Assembly: GCA_016218005.1 (NCBI GenBank)
Contig: JACRFF010000094.1
Span: 1-5,932, forward strand
Direction: 5' to 3'
DNA: 5,932 bases
Source: Ignavibacteriales bacterium
GTDB taxonomy: Bacteria; Bacteroidota; Ignavibacteria; UBA10030
Shown: positions 1 to 5,913 of the stretch, one piece after another
Layout of the letters: each line of letters opens with the position of its first letter
How positions within the stretch are numbered: the stretch's first letter is position 1
The notes under the pieces: model-generated
Databases searched by the model: none
The model's input: only the letters and a program-made list of their open reading frames with translations
Told to the model about the DNA's origin: nothing
Translations under genes and position numbers: made by a program

Positions 1-263
1 GAAAGGCAGCCCATCACCACAACTTTCTTCAGCTTGCCATTCTGTTTTCGGTCAACAGCTTCCAAAATCGCATCGATGGATTCGCGTTTCGCCGCCTCAA
101 TGAAGCCGCACGTGTTGATCACCACCGTGTCCGCCGTGTCCACATCCTGAACGATGGCGGCATTTCCTAACTTCAATTGTCCCAGCAACGTTTCAGAATC
201 CACGAGGTTCTTGGAACAGCCGAGCGATATGACACTAATTTTTTGAGAGTCGTTCAGCGGCAT
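1..263 (-). CDS. rimO: Ribosomal protein S12 methylthiotransferase RimO, N-terminal part (cut by window edge)
   Basis: RimO is a radical-SAM enzyme that adds a methylthio group to a conserved aspartate of ribosomal protein S12. Only the first 87 residues, most of the N-terminal MTTase (UPF0004) domain, are inside the window; the radical-SAM and TRAM domains would lie beyond base 1. The translation from the ATG at 263 has the motif SLGCSKNLVDSE (residues 13-24), then NTCGFIEAAKRESID (50-64) and VVVMGCL (81-87). The three cysteines C16, C52 and C86 match those that hold the auxiliary [4Fe-4S] cluster of methylthiotransferases. GCSKNLVDSE and the CGFI..A...SI pattern favour RimO over the tRNA enzyme MiaB. 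The gene starts 13 bp after the cdsA stop and is probably the last visible gene of the same transcript. No clear Shine-Dalgarno sequence precedes it. Family assignment is confident; the remainder of the gene is not seen. Confidence 0.93.
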   Translation of the reverse strand, partial: MPLNDSQKISVISLGCSKNLVDSETLLGQLKLGNAAIVQDVDTADTVVINTCGFIEAAKRESIDAILEAVDRKQNGKLKKVVVMGCL

Positions 264-276
264 GACCGTGATACTT

Positions 277-1275
277 TCACGAAAGAACAATGAAGTCTAT
301 ATAAAGATAGATAATGGGAGAAAGAAACACCAGACTGTCGAACCGATCATACACGCCGCCGTGGCCGGGCAGCAGCGCTGACGAGTCTTTGACGCCGGCG
401 TCTCGCTTGAATCGTGATTCTACCAGATCGCCCAATTGACCGAACACACCCACGCAGGTTCCAAGAATAATGGCGTGGTGAAACGCTAGATACTCCAGCA
501 CAACAATCTTTGCCGCAACGAACGCAAGTATGGCAAACACCAACCCGAAGAGCGCTCCTTCCCAACTCTTTTGGGGACTCACTCGTTCAAACAGGCGATG
601 CTTTCCAAACGTTAGTCCGCCGAAGTATGCCGCGGTATCACACACCCAAATCGAGAGAAACAACGCAACGATGGTGAAACCGCCCCATCTGTTGATTTGC
701 TCGAACTGAACACCGTCAGCAAACGCGTTGGGAAAAAATTTGTGCACGGGGAATCCATACGGAAACAGTTCTCTGGTGAAGATCAGCGTTCCGAAGCAGA
801 GCGATACCACCAGCAATCCCGACAAGGTTGCACCGACGTTGGCTAATGGCGAGCCGGACTTCCGGAATAATTCCACCAATAGGACGGTCAATAGAATCAC
901 TATCAACGCCACTGAAAGAAACTGATGCTGGGAAAACATGCCCAGGCGGATTCCCCACGAAAGGAAAAGTTCATAGACATCGACCTGCAGCCGTTCATAG
1001 ATGAACGCAAGATTCACGACAAAGCCCCCGGCCATGCCTAACCATCGCAACGGATGTGCGCCTTTCGCTTCTGCAAGCCGATAGAATTCGTCAAGCGTCA
1101 GAGCCGAAGCCACGCTGACAAACGCAAAGAACCAGTAGCCCCCTTTCATCGCAAGCCAAAGGATGATCGGTATCGCCACAACCGCTACTGCAATGCGCTG
1201 CGGAAGCAAAGCGAACTTGGATGGCGATGCGGCAGGCGTTCTCGTCCCGAAGGGATGGATTCTCACAGGATTCAT
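277..1275 (-). CDS. cdsA: Phosphatidate cytidylyltransferase (CDP-diacylglycerol synthase)
   Basis: CdsA is an integral inner-membrane enzyme that makes CDP-diacylglycerol from phosphatidate and CTP, the branch point for all bacterial phospholipids. The 332-residue product is largely hydrophobic. Segments that look like membrane helices lie around 27-43, 47-60, 80-93, 119-136, 146-166, 199-212, 240-258 and 264-282. Family motifs are present: DTAAYFGG (213-220), SPQKSWEG (233-240), then D283 and the C-terminal CTP_transf_1 signature from S287 to D313 with KRD (290-292), KDSS (296-299), PGHGG (303-307) and DRFD (310-313). These acidic residues are the expected metal/CTP ligands. The protein is longer than the roughly 285 residues of E. 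coli CdsA; the excess is a soluble N-terminus and a loop at about 168-198. The ATG at 1275 overlaps the upstream stop by 4 bp and has AAGGA five bases before it, so the start is well supported. Confidence 0.96.
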   Translation of the reverse strand: MNPVRIHPFGTRTPAASPSKFALLPQRIAVAVVAIPIILWLAMKGGYWFFAFVSVASALTLDEFYRLAEAKGAHPLRWLGMAGGFVVNLAFIYERLQVDVYELFLSWGIRLGMFSQHQFLSVALIVILLTVLLVELFRKSGSPLANVGATLSGLLVVSLCFGTLIFTRELFPYGFPVHKFFPNAFADGVQFEQINRWGGFTIVALFLSIWVCDTAAYFGGLTFGKHRLFERVSPQKSWEGALFGLVFAILAFVAAKIVVLEYLAFHHAIILGTCVGVFGQLGDLVESRFKRDAGVKDSSALLPGHGGVYDRFDSLVFLSPIIYLYIDFIVLS

Positions 1276-1646
1276 AGCATTCCTTCATTGCTCGGCAAGA
1301 GATTCAATGCACTCAAGACATTGTTCGCACGTGCAACATCGGGACGAGGAACAAACAGCATTGTGCTCTCTGCATCCTCCATCCCATACGATGAAACGTT
1401 GTCTGCGCGGCAGTACCACGTAGCATCGATGTTTGCTTGGCGCAGGTTTGCTTTCAACGCCTCAGCTTCTGCCCACGTTGCAACGGATGCAAGAAGCGCA
1501 TAACTCGTTCCAACAGACCGATGATCTTCGGAACAATACGCGTTGGTTCCATCTTGAACAACGCACTCGGCACAGAGAGGCTTGGCGCATACGACACACG
1601 CCGTCGCTGCAATTTGACCCGAATGCACTTCACAATTCGAGGTCAT
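1272..1646 (-). CDS. B-box-like zinc-finger protein with DUF2007 domain
   Basis: Small two-domain protein of 124 residues with no proven function. Residues 5-42 carry eight potential zinc ligands, C5-x2-H8, C17-x2-C20, C25-x2-C28 and C38-x3-H42. This order and spacing resemble a two-zinc B-box finger, a protein-binding rather than DNA-binding fold. Residues 49-116 resemble DUF2007 (putative signal-transducing domain): a ferredoxin-like alpha/beta pattern with YALLASVATWAEAEALKANL (49-68), then TMLFVPRPDVARANNVL (95-111). No signal peptide or membrane helix is seen, so it should be cytosolic. The ATG at 1646 is chosen because it overlaps the CPBP stop as ATGA, has GGAGG at 1657-1661, and starts just before the first zinc ligand. 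An in-frame GTG at 1712 would only add 22 residues overlapping the CPBP gene. Its stop overlaps cdsA by 4 bp. Domain naming is from motif memory; the role is unknown. A function with the neighbouring protease is inference. Confidence 0.82.
   Translation of the reverse strand: MTSNCEVHSGQIAATACVVCAKPLCAECVVQDGTNAYCSEDHRSVGTSYALLASVATWAEAEALKANLRQANIDATWYCRADNVSSYGMEDAESTMLFVPRPDVARANNVLSALNLLPSNEGML
1281..1285 (-). promoter_or_regulatory. Ribosome binding site of cdsA
   Basis: On the minus strand AAGGA stands five bases before the cdsA ATG at 1275, inside the last codons of the upstream zinc-finger gene. It is one of the few recognisable Shine-Dalgarno sequences in the window and supports this start, together with the ATGA stop/start overlap. 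Confidence 0.6.
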
Positions 1647-2635
1647 GAGTCTACAGCCTCCGTTTGGTCTTGCCCTCGTCGCGTAACGCGGAGGTAGGCC
1701 GTCATACACCACACAAACAATCCGCCGAAGAAAAGTGTCTGGATGGCAAGACCGGCAATCGTGGGCGACATTGGACCGATGGGAGAAAGCATGGCGTTGT
1801 CATCGATGCGTAAGTATTCCGCAACAACCGCCAAGGCGTTGTTCACCAGATGGACAAGGATCGGTATCCACAACGACATCGACCTGAAACGCAGGAAGCT
1901 CAAGAACACTCCCAATCCCATCAATGGAATGACGTCGAACGGATTGACGTGGAAGAATCCAAAGATCACTCCGCACCAAACCGCGGCGTGCACGGGCGGC
2001 ATCGAACGCTGAAACGCCGATTGAATCAATCCGCGGAACATGAGTTCTTCGATGAACGCCGGGGCAACGGCAACGATGAAGACTACGACAAGCAATTGCG
2101 GAACCGTGTCGGCATGGATGAGCGCTTTTAGCATTTGTTCGATCAGTTTGCGAACCGGTTCGAACAATTCTTCCAAGCGTTGCGGCATCGGAATTTGTTT
2201 TTGAAGATACGAATAGACTTCAAAGATCCGTTGAAGCGACAACAGACCGACGATGGCAAGAACAATTTCGGCAATTGACGGAAGACGAAATGGAAAAACA
2301 TCCGCAAGCGAACGCGAAAACATTTTCCCTAACAACAACGTGGGAATGAGAATGAACGCAGTCTGACCGGCAAGTGTAAGCCACCGCATAAGGTCGGCGT
2401 TCGAAGATGATAATCCGCCGCCGCCGACTGCCAGAAATGCAAGCACCCCTCCGCCGACTTGATAGAGCACGAAGATTCCTATCAGGCTTAGGACGGCAAA
2501 GGCAACCGGAGAAATGTTGTGGCGCTCGACGAAGGAAGGTGGAATTGCCGGCTCGCCCGAATCCCGTTCCGATACATCGGGGCGGGAGGCAGGCACGCCG
2601 GATTCTTCATTCTGCGGCGTCAGTGCGTCTGTCAT
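1643..2635 (-). CDS. CPBP-family intramembrane metalloprotease (CAAX protease/bacteriocin-processing, ABI family)
   Basis: Predicted membrane-embedded glutamic protease of 330 residues, related to Rce1 and to bacterial CPBP proteins. The substrate is unknown. All family motifs are present: EELMFR with E196, E197 and R201 (motif 1), FGFFH with F225 and H229 (motif 2), and HLVNN with H262 and N266 (motif 3), so it should be active. The first 40 residues are polar and proline/acid-rich and are probably a disordered cytosolic tail. Hydrophobic segments follow at about 43-70, 86-103, 121-135, 178-195, 214-228, 233-248, 254-272 and 292-316. Between the third and fourth lies a charged, probably helical stretch (145-176, with LEELFEPVRKLIEQ) that could be amphipathic. 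The ATG at 2635 overlaps the preceding stop by 4 bp, and its own stop overlaps the next ATG by 4 bp, so it is likely translationally coupled on both sides. Bacterial CPBP proteins range from housekeeping processing to bacteriocin immunity; no bacteriocin gene is nearby. Confidence 0.92.
   Translation of the reverse strand: MTDALTPQNEESGVPASRPDVSERDSGEPAIPPSFVERHNISPVAFAVLSLIGIFVLYQVGGGVLAFLAVGGGGLSSSNADLMRWLTLAGQTAFILIPTLLLGKMFSRSLADVFPFRLPSIAEIVLAIVGLLSLQRIFEVYSYLQKQIPMPQRLEELFEPVRKLIEQMLKALIHADTVPQLLVVVFIVAVAPAFIEELMFRGLIQSAFQRSMPPVHAAVWCGVIFGFFHVNPFDVIPLMGLGVFLSFLRFRSMSLWIPILVHLVNNALAVVAEYLRIDDNAMLSPIGPMSPTIAGLAIQTLFFGGLFVWCMTAYLRVTRRGQDQTEAVDS
1657..1661 (-). promoter_or_regulatory. Ribosome binding site of the B-box/DUF2007 gene
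   Basis: GGAGG on the minus strand lies ten bases before the ATG at 1646, within the 3' end of the CPBP gene. The spacing is slightly long, but it supports this ATG over the GTG at 1712 that would give an extended protein. Confidence 0.45.
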
Positions 2636-3591
2636 CGCGGGCTCATCCGCAGTTTGATCATGGCTGCGAGCAATGGGAACATGATTTCATGATGGCCGGT
2701 AAAATGAAAGCCGCGGCCGAACTTTTGCGTTGGCCGCTCGACGACGTTCATCTGCGGCCGGTAGTGACGAAGCATATCGAAGTTTGCCGTCGTGAATCCT
2801 TTGGCTTTGTATCCGAGATTCCGCGCAACGGTGAGCGCTTTGAGAAACACTTCCGGCATAATAACCGCCGAGCCAAAATTTAATACAACGCCGCCGCCGA
2901 TAAGATTCTTGACGGAATGAACAAGCACTTTGAAATCACGGAAGCTCAACTCGCCGGTCGCGGCGCCATCCATCGTCGGCTGTTGATGCACGATGTCTGT
3001 TCCAATAGCGGCGTGCACCGTTACCGGCACCCCATGCTCATAACAATTCACGAGGATGCTCAGCCGCCGGTTTTTTGCCTTGAGCGCAATGAGCTTCTTC
3101 GCCAGCGTCTCGCCATATCCGGCGTCGGATTCCGTCATGCCCTTTACCAAGGCCTTGTTGATGAAATCGCCGGTTTCTTTCGACATGCCAAACGTTCCAT
3201 CCATCAGATTGGCGGCGACATCCTCCGACGTGTGCCCCCACATTGCCGACTCGACGTCGTGAATGGAGGCAGCGCTGTTCATCGCCACGTGCGTGAACAC
3301 GCCGCTCTTCACCAAATCAACAATAAGCGGCAAAAGTCCGACCTTGATGACATGCGCCCCCATCATCAGAATGACCGGTTTGTTCTTTCTCCTCGCCCGC
3401 ACGATTTCATCCACCACCAAGCGCAGGTCGTTCGCCGTGAGGGTATGCGGCAGCGAATCCACAAACTGCCGGAAGCTTGCACGCTCCGGCGCGATGACTT
3501 TCGCGAAATCTTTGGGCTGCACTTTGCTCTTGCGGTCGTGGATGGAGATCGTGGTGATGCCATCCAAACGGATTTGTTGGAATCGAGCCAT
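2632..3591 (-). CDS. Deoxyhypusine-synthase-like protein
   Basis: 319-residue soluble protein of the deoxyhypusine synthase (DHS) superfamily, an NAD-dependent Rossmann-like fold. Resemblance to eukaryotic DHS runs along the whole chain: HVIKVGLLPLIVDLVKSGVF (80-99) and SAASIHDVESAM (106-117) match the region that in DHS reads as SG-x3-TI...TTAGG-x-EED. Next come SILVNCYEHGVPV (178-190), IGGGVVLNF (231-239), FTTANFDM (266-273) and a C-terminal MFPLLAA (304-310). The block TSEDVAANLMDGTFGMSKET (121-140) seems characteristic of the bacterial branch. As I recall human DHS, its catalytic lysine sits in a WGK motif; here the matching place reads FGR (291-293). The GGGVVKHH histidine region reads GGGVVLNF. 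So classic deoxyhypusine synthesis is unlikely, and bacteria generally lack the eIF5A substrate. Another polyamine or NAD-linked reaction is possible but unproven. The ATG at 3591 is 2 bp after the DUF3108 stop; the stop overlaps the CPBP start. Confidence 0.85.
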   Translation of the reverse strand: MARFQQIRLDGITTISIHDRKSKVQPKDFAKVIAPERASFRQFVDSLPHTLTANDLRLVVDEIVRARRKNKPVILMMGAHVIKVGLLPLIVDLVKSGVFTHVAMNSAASIHDVESAMWGHTSEDVAANLMDGTFGMSKETGDFINKALVKGMTESDAGYGETLAKKLIALKAKNRRLSILVNCYEHGVPVTVHAAIGTDIVHQQPTMDGAATGELSFRDFKVLVHSVKNLIGGGVVLNFGSAVIMPEVFLKALTVARNLGYKAKGFTTANFDMLRHYRPQMNVVERPTQKFGRGFHFTGHHEIMFPLLAAMIKLRMSPR

Positions 3592-3593
3592 AG

Positions 3594-4409
3594 TTATTTC
3601 ACTTTCGCCGTAATGGGTCCGTTGATACCGGAATACTCTCGCAGCTCTGCGTCAATCGAGCCGACAACCACCTTTGTGCTCACCTTAACAGGAATTCTTC
3701 GCTCGTCGTTCGTCAGCCAGATGAGAATGCGGCCTTCGCTTTTGAAGAGTCCACCTTCTTTAATGAGCGGCTCCACCACCACGCAATCGAACGTGCCGGC
3801 ATCGACCTTGAGCCGCTGGAAACCAAGAAACTTGATGGCAAGCGAGTAGGTCGTGTCCTTATAGAAATTTTCCAAATAGGTTTTCTGCCCCGGCATCATC
3901 TGGGAAAAATCGAATGTGCGCGTGAAGTAGAATGCGGAAACAATGTCGTGGACATATTCGGGGATGGGATACTTTCCATCCTTCGTAACCGCCACGTGGC
4001 GAATTTGATCAAGCTCGGCTTCGAAGTCGCGGCTATAACTCCCTTCGCGCACACGCTGAGAGAATTTCCACGGGAACACTCCCTTCGCGTCGACCCACGT
4101 TTCATACTTGTCGTCGACTTTGAAGATCCACGAGAATGTCGGCGTCGATACCACGGTGAACATCACTTGCTGAACTTCACGGCCGCGCAACGAATCTGAA
4201 CGGGAAATAGAGAACACTGCCTCACCCGCCGTAATGAAACTGTAGCCAACATCAAACACCAAGCGCTCGCCAACGCTGAACGCTTTGTGCGGAACGGTGC
4301 GAAATTCCGTACGAGGCGCAGATGTATCGGCGGGGGGGTTCTGCGCACGCAGATACTCCACACACACGAGGATGATGATGACGAATATGGTATCGGTGCG
4401 TCGGCGCAT
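3594..4409 (-). CDS. Exported DUF3108-domain protein
   Basis: 271-residue protein with an N-terminal signal peptide: a positive start (MRRR), a hydrophobic core (about 8-18) and a likely cut near LRAQ (20-23), so it is expected in the periplasm or on the outer membrane. The mature part matches DUF3108: FSVGERLVFDVGY (44-56) followed by ITAGEAVFSI (59-68) at the start, and ILIWLTNDERRIPVKV (228-243) plus VGSIDAELREY (249-259) near the end. The pattern suggests a mostly beta structure. The domain has no established biochemical activity that I know of. Translation can be opened upstream as far as 4733, but that part is arginine-rich, runs antiframe through the glycosyltransferase gene and is not plausible. 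The ATG at 4409 gives the signal peptide and follows the glycosyltransferase stop by 10 bp. Its place just after a GT9 gene suggests an envelope role, by context only. Confidence 0.9.
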   Translation of the reverse strand: MRRRTDTIFVIIILVCVEYLRAQNPPADTSAPRTEFRTVPHKAFSVGERLVFDVGYSFITAGEAVFSISRSDSLRGREVQQVMFTVVSTPTFSWIFKVDDKYETWVDAKGVFPWKFSQRVREGSYSRDFEAELDQIRHVAVTKDGKYPIPEYVHDIVSAFYFTRTFDFSQMMPGQKTYLENFYKDTTYSLAIKFLGFQRLKVDAGTFDCVVVEPLIKEGGLFKSEGRILIWLTNDERRIPVKVSTKVVVGSIDAELREYSGINGPITAKVK

Positions 4410-4419
4410 ACGGGATTTC

Positions 4420-5463
4420 TTATTTCCGCTCTGCAAGAAGAGTTTGAATCGCTTCAACGACATTCGGCACTTCAATTTGATCCATACACACGTTTGACCT
4501 GCATGCGCCTCCCTTGCACAACGGACATTTCTCCGGAGACGGGACAAAAATCCGCTTCCTCTCTGCCAGCGGTCCCCAGCGCGCAGGCGACATCGCCTTG
4601 ACCGGCGGATAGAACGCAACCACCGGCGTGCCAACGGCTGCGGCCATGTGCAAGGGTCCGGTGGAGTTTGAAACAAACACGCTCGCCGTTTCAATGAATG
4701 CCGCCAACGAACGGAGGGTGAGCGATCCTGCAAGAACCAAGGCGCCGGATTCTTTCGCGAGCCGCTCTATGAATTCTCGTTCACTTCCACTGCCCGTCAT
4801 TACCACCTGAAAAAATCGTTCGCGGAGCGACGTTGCAAGCTCGACGAATCGTTCCGGTTTCCAATCGCGCGCCGAGCCGCAGCTGCCGGGATGTAAGATG
4901 GCGAGCGGTTTTTGACTCCGCAATCCCAACTGCGTCCAAAGTTTTCGAGCTTCAGCTTTCTCATCGCCGCTCAATTGAATTCGCGGCGGAGTCATCGGGC
5001 CTGCTTCGAATCCTAATCCGCTGATGAGTGAAACGTTATATTCTGCTTCGTGCCGTTCGGCAGTCTTCCGATGTTCATAGACGCGTCGGTTGAACAAAAA
5101 GGAATACCATCGGTAGCCGCTTCCCACGCGGACTGGAATTCCCGCCAACCAAAGTAAGAGAGCTACGCGCGCACGCGGATACGCCACCACCGCCGCATCA
5201 AACTTTTGCCGGCGAAGTTCGCGCCACATCGAACGCAACGGCTTCATCCGGCCTTTCTCATCATACGAAAGAACACCGGACACGCCCTCGGCCCCCTCGA
5301 CCAACTCCTGTGTGTGCGACTGCACCAACGCATCAATTCGGCTTTGCGGCAGTGCCTTCGAAAGTGCAGACAGGAGCGGAAGGGTCAACACCACGTCGCC
5401 GATTTTATCGGTGCGGACAACGAGAATATGCCGCCAGTGAGAATTCTTCACCAATCTACGCAA
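4420..5463 (-). CDS. Glycosyltransferase family 9 protein (ADP-heptose:LPS heptosyltransferase-like)
   Basis: Predicted cytosolic or membrane-associated GT-B glycosyltransferase of family 9, the family of WaaC/WaaF that adds heptose to the LPS inner core from ADP-heptose. At 347 residues its length is typical. The N-terminal domain begins with ILVVRTDKIGDVVLTLPLL (13-31); D23 in GDV corresponds to the catalytic aspartate of WaaC. The C-terminal nucleotide-binding domain has LHPGS (190-194), W201-K202-PERF, the loop MTGSGSE (222-228) and the GT9 hallmark SNSTGPLHMAAAVGTP (265-280). A tail with C313, C316, C321 and C326 follows. The exact sugar donor and acceptor cannot be told from sequence. 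The longest frame begins with TTG at 5463; a stop lies upstream with no better start between. GTG at 5451 is a realistic alternative, and the promoter-like sequence at 5478-5506 would leave only a very short leader for the TTG. The stop is 10 bp before the DUF3108 start. Confidence 0.92.
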   Translation of the reverse strand: MRRLVKNSHWRHILVVRTDKIGDVVLTLPLLSALSKALPQSRIDALVQSHTQELVEGAEGVSGVLSYDEKGRMKPLRSMWRELRRQKFDAAVVAYPRARVALLLWLAGIPVRVGSGYRWYSFLFNRRVYEHRKTAERHEAEYNVSLISGLGFEAGPMTPPRIQLSGDEKAEARKLWTQLGLRSQKPLAILHPGSCGSARDWKPERFVELATSLRERFFQVVMTGSGSEREFIERLAKESGALVLAGSLTLRSLAAFIETASVFVSNSTGPLHMAAAVGTPVVAFYPPVKAMSPARWGPLAERKRIFVPSPEKCPLCKGGACRSNVCMDQIEVPNVVEAIQTLLAERK

Positions 5464-5477
5464 GCTGAACTGTGAAG

Positions 5478-5506
5478 AATATACGTGAGGATGGGGTGAG
5501 TATCAA
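5478..5506 (-). promoter_or_regulatory. Candidate sigma70-type promoter for the glycosyltransferase operon
   Basis: On the minus strand TTGATA (5501-5506) and TATATT (5478-5483) are separated by exactly 17 bp, each with one mismatch to the classical -35 and -10 hexamers. It lies in the 63-bp gap after the ferredoxin, where a promoter for the seven genes downstream makes sense. Transcription would start near 5471, about 8 bases before the TTG at 5463 and about 20 before the GTG at 5451. Bacteroidota often use a different -10/-33 consensus, so activity depends on the host. Confidence 0.45.
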
Positions 5507-5526
5507 GAAAACCCGCCGCAGGAGCG

Positions 5527-5784
5527 CTATTCGTAGGCAATGGCGGCGTTCACGAACTGAGGCTGATGCTGTGGAAGATGGCGTACGCCTTCCCGATGGA
5601 ATTCAATGACCTCCCACGGACACGCCCAAACACATTTTTTGCAGTTGGTGCATCGCTCATCGATGATCGAAATGCGAGATTCCATCAGTTCGATTGCATC
5701 TTCGGGACACACGCCGACACAGCAACCGCAGTAATCGCACTTGCCCGGCACGATGTGAATCATTAAGGGTGTATTGCGCGGCAT
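5527..5784 (-). CDS. 2[4Fe-4S] ferredoxin
   Basis: Small bacterial-type ferredoxin, a cytosolic low-potential electron carrier. From the ATG at 5784 it has 85 residues with two cluster motifs: C16-x2-C19-x2-C22-x3-C26-P and C45-x2-C48-x2-C51-x3-C55-P, arranged with the usual internal pseudo-symmetry (CPEDAIEL and CPWEVIEF after each). C21 is an extra, non-ligand cysteine. A tail of about 23 residues after the second cluster is polar and His/Gln-rich. Three starts are possible: GTG at 5898 (123 residues), ATG at 5784 and ATG at 5763 (78 residues). The extension to 5898 runs through inverted repeats and looks non-coding. I prefer 5784 because a purine-rich AAGAAAG stands five bases upstream; 5763 has none. 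The redox partner is unknown, since the upstream neighbour is outside the window. Its separation by 63 bp and a promoter suggests it may be transcribed apart from the downstream genes. Confidence 0.9.
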   Translation of the reverse strand: MPRNTPLMIHIVPGKCDYCGCCVGVCPEDAIELMESRISIIDERCTNCKKCVWACPWEVIEFHREGVRHLPQHQPQFVNAAIAYE

Positions 5785-5808
5785 AGAATCTTTCTTGACC
5801 GTCGAACG

Positions 5809-5837
5809 AAAATACGAACCGAAGCTTCCAGAAGCAA
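5809..5837 (-). promoter_or_regulatory. Weak candidate promoter for the ferredoxin gene
   Basis: TTGCTT (5832-5837) and TATTTT (5809-5814) on the minus strand are 17 bp apart, matching 3 of 6 and 4 of 6 consensus bases. The implied start near 5802 would give a leader of about 18 bases to the ATG at 5784. The match is poor and could be chance; I list it only because position and spacing are right. Confidence 0.18.
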
Positions 5838-5865
5838 CGATGGAGACTTCTGAAAAATTATTCCT

Positions 5866-5913
5866 CTTCGAAGGAGTCTCCACAGGAGTGCTTTGCACCT
5901 TCGGACAATTGTC
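5866..5913. repeat. Cluster of short inverted repeats in the ferredoxin leader
   Basis: Four perfect small inverted repeats follow one another within 48 bp: CTTCGAAG (5866-5873), CTCC-aca-GGAG (5878-5888), GTGC-ttt-GCAC (5888-5898) and the 10-bp palindrome GACAATTGTC (5904-5913). GGAG at 5873-5876 can also pair with CTCC at 5878-5881, so alternative foldings compete. The cluster runs directly into the dispersed repeat at 5911. It lies upstream of the preferred ferredoxin start and argues against coding there. Confidence 0.5.

Noticed and set aside
1054..1503. Plus-strand open frame of 149 codons over cdsA and the zinc-finger gene
   Set aside because: It is antisense to two well-supported genes, and its translation has no recognisable motif or start signal.
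2407..2883. Plus-strand open frame of 158 codons over the CPBP/DHS-like junction
   Set aside because: It has an arginine-rich shadow translation opposite two genes with clear motifs.
2917..3849. Long plus-strand open frame of 310 codons
   Set aside because: It lies antisense to the DHS-like gene and runs into the DUF3108 gene, whose protein sequences are clearly family members. Its own translation is rich in His and Arg and shows no domain.
4410..4733. Upstream extension of the DUF3108 frame by 108 codons
   Set aside because: It overlaps the glycosyltransferase gene in another frame, is Arg/Cys/Trp-rich, and would bury the signal peptide inside the protein.
5505..5522. Possible terminator after the ferredoxin (CCTG-cgg-CGGG then TTTTCTT, minus strand)
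   Set aside because: The stem has only four pairs including one T-G wobble, a 3-base loop and an interrupted T run, and it overlaps the -35 element. It is too weak to call, though a transcript end here would fit the context.
5785..5898. GTG-initiated N-terminal extension of the ferredoxin by 38 residues
   Set aside because: The stretch consists of inverted repeats next to a dispersed repeat, and bacterial ferredoxins of this type start shortly before the first cluster motif.
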